Shown: in pieces, positions 9,185-17,800 of the stretch
Position numbering within the stretch: the first letter of the stretch is position 1
How the letters are laid out: every line of letters starts with the position of its first letter
From: Fibrobacter sp.
GTDB lineage: Bacteria; Fibrobacterota; Fibrobacteria; Fibrobacterales; Fibrobacteraceae
Direction of reading: 5' to 3'
Assembly (NCBI GenBank): GCA_024399015.1
Contig: JAKSIC010000001.1
Location: 186,001-250,000 of the forward strand
Length of the DNA stretch: 64,000 nt
Program-made: the position numbers and the translations under genes
The notes under the pieces: model-generated
What the model was told of the DNA's origin: nothing
The model's database searches: none
What the model saw: the letters and a program-made list of their open reading frames with translations, nothing else

Positions 9185-10072
9185 ATGACAGGAAAAATCA
9201 GATTCGCCCCCAGCCCCACCGGATACCTACACGAAGGCCACCTGCTTTCGGCACTTTACGTGTGGGCTGCCGCTAAAAAATGGGGACTCCACGTCCATTT
9301 GCGAATTGAAGACCACGACAGAGGCCGCACCCGCCAAGCCTATATCGATGGAATTCGCGAAGACCTGGAATGGCTAGGTTTCACCCACGATAGCGAAAGT
9401 ATCCAGAGCGAGCGAACCGCAATTTACCAAGGTGTTCTGGAAAAACTCATCGAGAAAGACCTAATCTACCCTTGCACCTGCAGTAGAAAGCAATTGGAAG
9501 CAGAAAATCCTAAAAGCGAAACAGGCGAAATCATCTACCAAGGAAAATGCCGTAGTCTTGCGGGACATTGTCTCGACAACAGCATTCCTCCCCACAACCT
9601 TCGTTTTAAGGCTACAGACAAAGTAATTAACTGGAATGATTATCGTCTTGGTTCATTCAATGAAAATCCAGCAACGCAATGCGGAGACTTCCCCATTCGT
9701 GATCGCGAAGGTAGTTGGACTTACCAGTTTGCCGTCTGTGTCGATGACATTGACCAGGACATCACCCACATCATCCGCGGCGAAGACATCCGCAATTCCA
9801 CTGCCAGACAAATTGTCCTTTCAGAAAGCATCTGTGAAGTTCTCGGCAGGCCCTATAAGCAGCCGTTCTATCTTCATCACGCTCTCATTGCAGACGCCTC
9901 CGGAAAAAAGCTGTCAAAACGTGAATTAGCTCACAGTATCAGGCAAGACAAGGAACAAGGAATCTCCCCGGAAGAACTTTTTGGCAGGGTTCTTTTCAAA
10001 GCCGGTATACATCCAGCGAACAACCCCACCTCGCTAAGCGAAGCTATAGGCGAAATAGCCGAATCTCTGTAG
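9185..10072 (+). CDS. gluQ: Glutamyl-Q tRNA(Asp) synthetase
   Basis: A truncated class I glutamyl-tRNA synthetase paralogue that attaches glutamate to queuosine at position 34 of tRNA(Asp). RFAPSPTGYLHEGHLLSAL contains the HIGH-type motif, RIEDHDRGRTR is the catalytic-domain signature, KKLSKRELA is the KMSKS-type loop, and YPCTCSRKQLE with YQGKCR supplies the zinc-site cysteines. At 295 aa it lacks the anticodon-binding domain of GltX, which is the diagnostic feature. It runs opposite to the M16 operon from a 66-base divergent region. It belongs to the same pathway as the queC gene later in the window. Confidence 0.93.
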   Translation: MTGKIRFAPSPTGYLHEGHLLSALYVWAAAKKWGLHVHLRIEDHDRGRTRQAYIDGIREDLEWLGFTHDSESIQSERTAIYQGVLEKLIEKDLIYPCTCSRKQLEAENPKSETGEIIYQGKCRSLAGHCLDNSIPPHNLRFKATDKVINWNDYRLGSFNENPATQCGDFPIRDREGSWTYQFAVCVDDIDQDITHIIRGEDIRNSTARQIVLSESICEVLGRPYKQPFYLHHALIADASGKKLSKRELAHSIRQDKEQGISPEELFGRVLFKAGIHPANNPTSLSEAIGEIAESL

Positions 10073-10114
10073 CCTCTGACATCCCGCGCCTTCAAAAAAA
10101 AGTATATTGAAGGC

Positions 10115-13100
10115 ATGTCTCAGGCATTATCATCTTCTATCGTATCTAACATTCGTCAAGAAGCAGCACTTTTCGATTCAAAAGACCGTCTGCTTATCTT
10201 CTCTTCCAAGGCGGACTTCCAATCTCCGCTAATTATGGAAGCTGGAGATTTATTCTATGAGAAGTGGAAACAATCAGAAGGCCCTTTGCCCCTGGATTCC
10301 TTTTTCCCGATTTCTGCAAACTTCACTGCCCAGCAGAAAATGGCCATGGAAGACTCAATGTCCATGGTTCTTCGTGAAAAGTACGAAGATTTCGGTGAAT
10401 CCGACTTGTATCTCGTCCTCGGCTTCCTGAAGTGGGACGGCAACGCCCTTGCCCCCAGCCTCCTGATACCTGTAGACGCCGATGTTAACAAGAAGACTTT
10501 AACTCTCGCCAACCGTCAGCCTATTGAAAACGTCGTTCTTAGGGAACGTCTCAAGGACAAGATTGCCCTGCCCAAGGCTGAAGACGCAATCACCAACGGC
10601 AAGTTCAGCATCCTGCAGTATTTTTCCCTTTTCGAAAAGGCTATCGCAGGCGAACGCAATTGGAAGTTTACCCGCCACGGCCTCTGCCTCGGATTCTTCC
10701 ACACCAGCCGTCTTCTTTTCAAGAAGCGTTACGAAATCGGTTGGACCGACAAGAAGATCGAAACTAACGCTGCAATCCAGCCGTTCCTTAGCGGCGATGG
10801 CTACGACGTAACCGAATCCCTGTTTGAAAACGACGCATTCGACCACGTTTACTCTCCTGCAGATCATCACTTCCTGTACCAGACTGACTCCCACACAACG
10901 AAAGTCACCATGGACGCTCTGGACGAGAGGGCACCCGCCTATGCTATCCAGGCTCTGCCCGGCACCGAAAAGATGAAGGTTGCCGCAAACATCGTCGCAG
11001 AAGCTGTAGCACAGAAAAAGAAAGTCTTGGTGGTCACCCGTCGTGCAGTTTCCGCAAACGCATTCAAGAATGCATGGAAACCGCCCTTCCGCACTTTCGC
11101 GGAAGCAGACCGTAACGCATTGGAAAATCAGGTTCGCAAGTCCCGCAAGGAATTCCTTGACTACTACGAGACCGTCAATAACCCCATTCAGCCGTCTGGA
11201 GTTATCCTTTCCGATCTGCTAAAAGAATTTATCGCAGCCAAGGCTCCCAAGCACAAATTCCCGGAATCTGTATTCCAGGGAGTCGGTGAACTGAACTACA
11301 CCAATTACCTTGCATTGAAGGCTGACCTGGAAAAGATTTCCGATCTGTACTTCAACAAGAAGGGCTTTGAAGCTCGCCAAGCTTTCCAGAGCGTCAAGGT
11401 TCCCGGCCTCACAGCAGAAAAGAAAGCTTCCATTTCCGAAGAACTGAAGCTCGCTGCAGAAAACGTTTCCAAGCTGGATCCGACCATCAAGCTTCTGGAA
11501 AACGCAGGTCTTTTCCCCACAGGAATTTTCCTTTCCAGCCTGTCCGATATTCTTGAATTGATTCAAGACAATTTCGACAAGGACACCCCGGACTTTGAAG
11601 ATTGGGAACTTCGTTCCAGCAACTGGGCTGCTTACAAGGACACCCTGCTTGAACTGTCAGAAGCCGGCGACAAGTGGGTACGCTACCGCCGTCAGACTTC
11701 CGAAATCTACACCGACGAAGCTGTAGACACCAACATTCTTGCAGCCCGTGATGAATTTGCCGAAAGCCAGAAAGCTACCTTGAAGGGCCTTTCCGACAGG
11801 TATCGTTCTTCCAAGAAGCAGCTGCTCCAGGTCATCCGCAATCCTAAGGACGTCTCTTCCGACATCCAGTTGCTAGACCTCATCGACACTTTGCTTGAAC
11901 TCCAAGAAAACAAGAAGGCGTACAAGGAAAGCGCCGTTCTCGGAAACCACCTCCTGGGCAAGGACTGGCAGTACGAACGTTCCAACTGGGTGGAACTCCA
12001 CCAGAAGATTCAGTACGTCTTTGAATTCCGCAAGAAGTACGAAGACAATCCGCGTTTGGAACTGCTCCTCCAGATTTTGGAACAGTGGCATAAAATCAAG
12101 TCTATCCTTACGGACTTCGAAAGCATTACCGATTCCGTAAAGAGTTTGCAAAAGTCCATCCGCCAGATTTCCAAGGACATGAAGTTGGAAACTCCGCTGG
12201 ATAGTCTGGATATTAATAAGTGGTTGAACACCATCATGTCCTGGAGCGAAAACTGGGACAACCTGGACGTTCATATCGAGCTCACGTCCCTGTTCAACGA
12301 ACTCAAAGGTTACAACTGCCCCGGACTGGTAGCCTTTGTCGAAGATACTGCCAACGTCCATAAGGACATTGTCCAGGCATTCGTCCATCACTGGTCAGGC
12401 TTGCAGATTCAGGCAGCTACACGCAGCTGTCCGGACCTCTTCTCCTTGAATCCCAAGGCTCGCTACAAGAAGAACAGTGCATACCGTGAATTGCTGGAAA
12501 AATTCAGCAATGCAAATTTCAAGGAACTCCACGATTCCGTCGATCAGAATCCGGAGCTGCTGACCATCGTCAACGTCAATGGTTCTTTAGCTCTGCCCGT
12601 AGACAGCAAGTTCGACTTGACCATTCTTCTTGATGCAGACTGCATCACGGTTGTAGAAGCGCTCCCCAGCATTCTCAGCTCCAAGAAGGTCATCTTCATT
12701 GGCGACCCGCATAATCCAAGCCACGAGATGCTGCCCTACGACGCCTACCAGGAGAACCCGCTTAAGCACACGCCGTTCTTCGTGGAAAGCATTTTGTCGT
12801 CCATTCTCCGTCAGGGCGTTCCCACAAGAGAATTGTGGCTTTCCAGCCAGTATGTCGACGCATCCTTGATCGGTTTCGCCAACGACAGGATTTACAATAA
12901 CAGCATCAAGCAGTTCCCGGCTCCGAACCGTTCCGAGTTCAAGGGCATCCGCTTCAAGACTGTTATGGACAAGGTAATGACCATTGCCCAAGCAGCAATC
13001 CGTCATGCAGAAAAGAATCCAAGCCAGACTCTTGGCATCATCGCATTCCATCAGTCCACCTGCCACGAAATCGAAGCTGCCATCAGAGCAATGCTTACCT

Positions 13101-14230
13101 CCGGTTCCGGCGCCGCACGATTCTTCGATCAGCAGAACCAGGACATCCGTTACTTTATCAAAACTCCGGAACGAGCAATCGACCGCTTCCGCGATGTTGT
13201 ATTCGTTTGTGCAGAATCTGAAAACACCAGCGGACTTGCAAACGACAGAAAGATTTCCGTCTGCTCGACCTTGGCAAAGATCGAAACCCGAGTATTCATT
13301 TCTGAATCCGACATGTCCAAGAAGGGAACCTCTAGAACATCCCTGTTCTGGGAATGGATTTCCTATTTACAAGAAAAGAATTACACGATCAAGAGCGAAG
13401 GTCATCCCGCAGAATCAGCAATCAAGCCGCAGGTTCTGGGAGCCCTCGAAAAGGAAAGCATCCAGATTGAAGAATCCTTCAACCGTGGCGGCATTTCTAT
13501 CGGTCCTGTAGTCGTTGATGCAAACAATTCCAACAGGTTCCTTGCCCTTATCGAAGACGACTGTACCGTTGAACGTTTCTGCGACTCCGTAGAAGACAAA
13601 ACCTGCATCCGACCGGTTCTCCTCAAGAAACTGGGCTGGAAGGTTCTTCACCTGTGGCTGCCCTTCTGGTACATGACTAATGCCGACGAAGTGGGACACA
13701 TGATCGCCACCATCGCTATCGAGCAGAGTGTTGCTCCGCCTCCATCTGCAGAAACAGATGCAGAAGAAGATGATGATGTAGCAGAAAAGATGGCCGGCGA
13801 AGGAACAGCAGTTGTTCCGTACGCAGTCCAGCATCCGAAAATTGAGGGAACTCCTCACGACAAGCCTATCGCAGAACTTCCTGCTGCAGCCCTTATCACT
13901 CAGCTTAAGTTCTACGTGGACCACGAAGCACCTATCCACGAAGACATTCTCAAGCATCGAGTCCTGGAACTCCATCATGTGGATCGCGCAGGTCCCATGC
14001 TTGAAAAAGCCTTGACCGACGCCATCAACCAGGGACTTCAAAAGAAGCGCTTCGTGAAGACCGGTCCGTTCTACTACTCCCTCACACCGATGGAAGTTCA
14101 GCCCCGAGACAGATCCTCCCGTCCGGACTTAGAACGTAAGCTTGTTTATGTTTCTCCGGAAGAACGCGCCTTGATGCCGCAGTCCTTGAACGAGCATAAC
14201 CTCAAACAGGCTCTCGGCTTGCTGGAATAA
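10115..14230 (+). CDS. Degenerate SF1 helicase-like protein with Vsr-like nuclease and DUF3320 domains
   Basis: A 1371-aa protein with the layout of large SF1 helicases of the DUF4011/DUF3320 type, but with decayed ATPase motifs. Around residue 277 the Walker A position reads QALPGTEKMKVAANIVAEA where active relatives have GPPGTGKS. The DEAS box near 839 reads LLDADC. GDPHNPS (about 862), SSQYVDASLIGFANDRIYNN (about 909) and ERAIDRFRDVVFVCAESE correspond to helicase motifs III-VI with key residues changed. About residues 1118-1200 (ALIEDDC ... LLKKLGWKVLHLWLPFWY) resemble a Vsr/MTES_1575-type nuclease; the E and D are kept but the following YH is lost. Residues about 1250-1332 (HEAPIHEDILKHRVLEL ... 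VQPRDRSS) match DUF3320. The long middle is coiled-coil rich. The frame is intact with good codon use, so it is a maintained gene. Function unknown. Confidence 0.7.
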   Translation: MSQALSSSIVSNIRQEAALFDSKDRLLIFSSKADFQSPLIMEAGDLFYEKWKQSEGPLPLDSFFPISANFTAQQKMAMEDSMSMVLREKYEDFGESDLYLVLGFLKWDGNALAPSLLIPVDADVNKKTLTLANRQPIENVVLRERLKDKIALPKAEDAITNGKFSILQYFSLFEKAIAGERNWKFTRHGLCLGFFHTSRLLFKKRYEIGWTDKKIETNAAIQPFLSGDGYDVTESLFENDAFDHVYSPADHHFLYQTDSHTTKVTMDALDERAPAYAIQALPGTEKMKVAANIVAEAVAQKKKVLVVTRRAVSANAFKNAWKPPFRTFAEADRNALENQVRKSRKEFLDYYETVNNPIQPSGVILSDLLKEFIAAKAPKHKFPESVFQGVGELNYTNYLALKADLEKISDLYFNKKGFEARQAFQSVKVPGLTAEKKASISEELKLAAENVSKLDPTIKLLENAGLFPTGIFLSSLSDILELIQDNFDKDTPDFEDWELRSSNWAAYKDTLLELSEAGDKWVRYRRQTSEIYTDEAVDTNILAARDEFAESQKATLKGLSDRYRSSKKQLLQVIRNPKDVSSDIQLLDLIDTLLELQENKKAYKESAVLGNHLLGKDWQYERSNWVELHQKIQYVFEFRKKYEDNPRLELLLQILEQWHKIKSILTDFESITDSVKSLQKSIRQISKDMKLETPLDSLDINKWLNTIMSWSENWDNLDVHIELTSLFNELKGYNCPGLVAFVEDTANVHKDIVQAFVHHWSGLQIQAATRSCPDLFSLNPKARYKKNSAYRELLEKFSNANFKELHDSVDQNPELLTIVNVNGSLALPVDSKFDLTILLDADCITVVEALPSILSSKKVIFIGDPHNPSHEMLPYDAYQENPLKHTPFFVESILSSILRQGVPTRELWLSSQYVDASLIGFANDRIYNNSIKQFPAPNRSEFKGIRFKTVMDKVMTIAQAAIRHAEKNPSQTLGIIAFHQSTCHEIEAAIRAMLTSGSGAARFFDQQNQDIRYFIKTPERAIDRFRDVVFVCAESENTSGLANDRKISVCSTLAKIETRVFISESDMSKKGTSRTSLFWEWISYLQEKNYTIKSEGHPAESAIKPQVLGALEKESIQIEESFNRGGISIGPVVVDANNSNRFLALIEDDCTVERFCDSVEDKTCIRPVLLKKLGWKVLHLWLPFWYMTNADEVGHMIATIAIEQSVAPPPSAETDAEEDDDVAEKMAGEGTAVVPYAVQHPKIEGTPHDKPIAELPAAALITQLKFYVDHEAPIHEDILKHRVLELHHVDRAGPMLEKALTDAINQGLQKKRFVKTGPFYYSLTPMEVQPRDRSSRPDLERKLVYVSPEERALMPQSLNEHNLKQALGLLE

Positions 14231-14250
14231 GCATCCTTTTTAAAACAAGA

Positions 14251-14280
14251 AGCCCCGCTCTATGAGCGGGGCTTTCTTTT
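14251..14280 (+). terminator. Intrinsic terminator of the helicase-like gene
   Basis: Perfect 10-base stem AGCCCCGCTC / GAGCGGGGCT with a TAT loop and a TTCTTTT tail, 20 bases after the stop codon. Confidence 0.9.
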
Positions 14281-14309
14281 GCCAAATCAAAATTTTGCGT
14301 GTCGCCTCA

Positions 14310-14393
14310 GCTATGAAAACAAGCAAGCTTGTTTTCGCAGCACCCACCTAAAGGTGGTCATGGATCACATAAGCGCTAAAGCGCCAAGTGACC
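14310..14393. repeat. Chain of short perfect hairpins between convergent genes
   Basis: Three stems stand side by side, each with an AA loop: GAAAACAAGC/GCTTGTTTTC (14315-14336), CCACCT/AGGTGG (14344-14357) and GCGCT/AGCGC (14373-14384). The last is embedded in an outer stem, GG(A)TCAC with GTGACC (14362-14393). The stretch lies beyond the terminator of the helicase-like gene and just beyond the stop of the minus-strand SPOR gene. It could be a terminator cluster, a small RNA or a REP-like element. Confidence 0.5.
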
Positions 14394-14403
14394 AAAGATC
14401 GGC

Positions 14404-14817
14404 TTACTTTAATTTGACGACAAAGGCGTTGATGTTGTATGCGGACAATTCGCGAGCCTTATCTTCAGCCGCCTTCTTGGTAGTCCATCCACCGCCGCGA
14501 AGCTTGTAGAACGGGGTGTCAAAAACAACCTGAATTGCGTAACCAGTACTTGCAGAAATTTGAGCACGACGACGCTGAGCAGCATCAAAGTCTGCCACAG
14601 CTTCAAATTGAAGGACATAGTAGCCATCGGACTTGCTAGACTTAGCAGTAGACTTGCTGGGAACCGCCTGATTAGAAGAGGTATCCCTCAAGGATGCACT
14701 AAGAGCAGGTTTGTATTCCTTACCGCGGAACAAAGAGTCAAGGTCAGTAGGCTGATCAGCGGCCCAGCCCATGGTGCAGGCAGCAGCGACAGTCAAAAAT
14801 GCAACAAACTTTTTCAT
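14404..14817 (-). CDS. Secreted SPOR-like domain protein
   Basis: Signal peptide MKKFVAFLTVAAACTMGWAA, a Ser/Lys-rich linker, then one SPOR-like domain (about residues 66-137): GYYVLQFEAVADFDAAQRRRAQIS, VVFDTPFYKLRGGGWTTKKAAEDKARELSAY and the terminal AFVVKL strand. SPOR domains bind denuded glycan strands of peptidoglycan. At 137 aa the protein is little more than this domain, so it is likely a small periplasmic cell-wall binding protein. It lies downstream of the giant fibro-slime gene but is separated from it by a strong terminator. Confidence 0.75.
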   Translation of the reverse strand: MKKFVAFLTVAAACTMGWAADQPTDLDSLFRGKEYKPALSASLRDTSSNQAVPSKSTAKSSKSDGYYVLQFEAVADFDAAQRRRAQISASTGYAIQVVFDTPFYKLRGGGWTTKKAAEDKARELSAYNINAFVVKLK

Positions 14818-14832
14818 AGCCCAAATATAAAT

Positions 14833-14864
14833 AAAAAAAGACCCTCCGGCGAAACCGGAAGGTC
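14833..14864 (-). terminator. Intrinsic terminator of the 1591-aa fibro-slime gene
   Basis: On the minus strand, GACCTTCCGG and CCGGAGGGTC form a 10-base stem (one G-T pair) with a 5-base loop, followed by seven T residues. Confidence 0.88.
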
Positions 14865-14882
14865 TTATTGATAATCTAGAGG

Positions 14883-17800
14883 TTAGAATTCTTCCTGGAA
14901 GACAGTGCGACCTTCAGTATTGTAGATCTTGCCGCCCTTAGTAGCCTTCTTAACGCCCATGGTGAAGGTTTCTTCCTTACGACCATCCTTCTTACCACCA
15001 AGCTTCACGTAAGCTTCGATCTTGGTGATATAGACACCGGTACCAACCTGGCGACCTTCGTCGGAAAGCATATTCCAACCAATGTACCAGTTGCGGTTAG
15101 AGCCGGCATCGATACAGGTCTTGTTTTCGCCGGACTTGCCGAAGAAGGAACGACCGTACTTCTTTTCGTTGGTTTCATCCTTACAGAAGATCTTACCAGT
15201 TGCACCAGCGACGTAGTTACCGAGGTTGGTGAAGTATTCGACCTTGTAGTAGAAGTAAACCTTGTCAAGATCATTTGCGAGCTTCTTACGATCTTCTGTG
15301 CTCAGGAGGTTGTAGTAAGAAAGCATATCAGCCATCACGAAGTGACCCGGAATACCACCTTCCTTGTCAACAACCTGCTGGAAGGTTCTGTACTTGTTGT
15401 AAGAGTGAACAACAATCGGGGACTTAGCAGTGTCGCTAGCATAGCTGGTGTATGCAAACTTATTCGGGGTAATACCGCTCTGAGCAGAACCGGTAATTTC
15501 AATCCACGGAGAAGGCAGACGCTTGGTTTCAGCATAACCAGAAGGAGAGTTCCAGTAATACTGTTCATCCAAGAAGGAATCATCCAAGTTCTTAGCCTTG
15601 ACAATGGCACGGATACTGTCTGCGCCAGACAAGGTAATATCAGTCTTGTCGCTCCAGAACACGTTCACAGGTTCAATGCTACCGCTAAGACGGAAGTAGT
15701 CATCCTTATACGGAGTAACGAGCTTCTTCAAACCGGTTGCTTCATCAGTGGGGTTGATGTAGTTAACAGTAATAACACTGCTATCAATGGTCGGTTCGAT
15801 CTGAGAGGTAACGATAAGAGAAGTATTTTCTGTAGCAGAAGCAAAGCGTTCTTCATCCTTCAAGTTACCGTTAGTAATGTAGAAGTCAAACACCTTGAAG
15901 CGGTCAATACCTTCAACAATCTTAACCGGTTCGGACATCGTGATAGTCATGACATCCTGATCAGTTTCCTTACCCTTAGAGTCCTTTCTGGTAATAACGC
16001 TTGCAGAAAGAGCCATCGGAGCAATTCTATCGATCATAGTTTCAGATTCGAAGCCCTGCTTAACAATGTTACCCTTTCTGTCCTTGAACAAGGAGAAGGA
16101 GGTAACCTTACCCGGGCCCATAGTCTTTACACTAGAGGACAGAGTCAAACCGGTGAAACGGATTCTCTGATCACAGTATACAACCGGCTGACCAGTGGTA
16201 GAGTCGATGACGATATCACCATCGATATTCTTCATGTTCTGGTCGCAGTTGGTAGCATTGTCAGCCAAAGACGGAACTACAACAGCGTTACAAAGAACGT
16301 AATCATCATCGCCATCCTTAGTGGACCAGCCTTCCTTTGCAGGATAGTACTTTTCAGCAGTGGAGGTTTCCCATTCAATACATACTGCCAACGGCAAGGA
16401 ATCCTTAGGAATCATGCGGTTATAGTAGATGTCCACCATATCTGCAATACCATCCTGGTATTCTGTAGTCTGGCTGAAGTACGGTGCCGGAATGTTCAGA
16501 GGAACAGCCGGAGTTGCACCCACAACGTCAAACACGTCAGCAAAAGACGGAATCGGGCACGGAGGATCAGCAAAATAGATCGGAGTATAGCTAGCAGCAA
16601 CCAGCGGGATTTCGCCTTCAACATGAACCACAGCCGGATTTGCATCGGCAAGGAGGTACTGCTTCAAAGAGCGAACCTGGAATGCGGCACCACCGTTTTC
16701 AATGCGGAGCTTGGTCGGATCCATTTCGGCAACACCAATAGAGGAACCGTTCAAGGTAAAGTCGAGGCTGCAGGTCAAGCACGGTTCATAGCCACCGCCA
16801 TCAACCGGCTTAAGAGCGACCAGGAAGAAGTCATAGGCATAACCAGTCAGACGTTCTTCAACCTTGCCAGTCTTAGCATCAGCGGTATCACCGGTAAGGA
16901 TCTTCAAAGAAGCCGGATCGATAACCCACTGATCACTAGCATCCTTATACAGAGTATCTACAAATGCCAGCTGCGGCAGGTAGAACTGGATTGTAGCACC
17001 AGTAGCCTTGCCTTCAACCTTGATGGTGAAATTCTGGGTAGAAGCAGTCATCATCATCTGCGGTACATAGACGTAGATGGTATCCACGCCAGACACCTTA
17101 AGCTGGGTTGTGTTGGTGAAGATTTCAGTCATACCGCCGTCAATCATCTTGAATGCGCGCATACCTGCGGAAAATTCAAGCTTGTAGCTAATGTTGTCTG
17201 CATCACCCGGCTGAATAACAACCTTTCCATTTTCGTCACCAGCGACTGCGGATACATACACCGGAACGAGATCGGACATAGACGGAGTTGCAGGACCAGC
17301 CATAGCGGACTTGGTGAAGGAATATTCCTTAGTCATGGAAGAAATAACCTTATCATCGTCATCGTAGTAGTAGGCAATAGCATCGCCGCTGACCACGTCG
17401 ACTTCACCAGCCATACGGAAGGAAGCGACCTTCTTGGAAGCTCCGTTAACCACAACGAACAAGGTCCAACGGCCAGGTTCCGGCAAGGAAATCTTCTTCT
17501 TGTTGATAACCGGAGATGCCGGGTTGGTCAAGTCAATACCACCATAGCTAACCTTACCAGATTCAAGATGTTTCTTCTTGTCGCCTTCATACTTCAAGTC
17601 GGAACCCGGAATCAGGTAGTAATCCATTGAGAAGCCAGTGCAGAGCGGGTTGGTAACAAAGTCGTTACCGCAGCAAGTAAGAGCTTCATCCTGACCAGTC
17701 AATGCAGCGGTGCAAGAGCCATCACCAGATTCAGTGTAGCACATTTCATAAAGGTCAACGGTCTTGTCCTTCGGATCTCTCTTCTTAGTGGCAGTGATAG

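Noticed and set aside
15342-17630. 762-codon open frame opposite the giant fibro-slime gene
   Set aside because: It is a shadow of the real minus-strand gene; the composition is random-like, with no domain or start signal. The same holds for the long frame opposite alaS (55714-57810).
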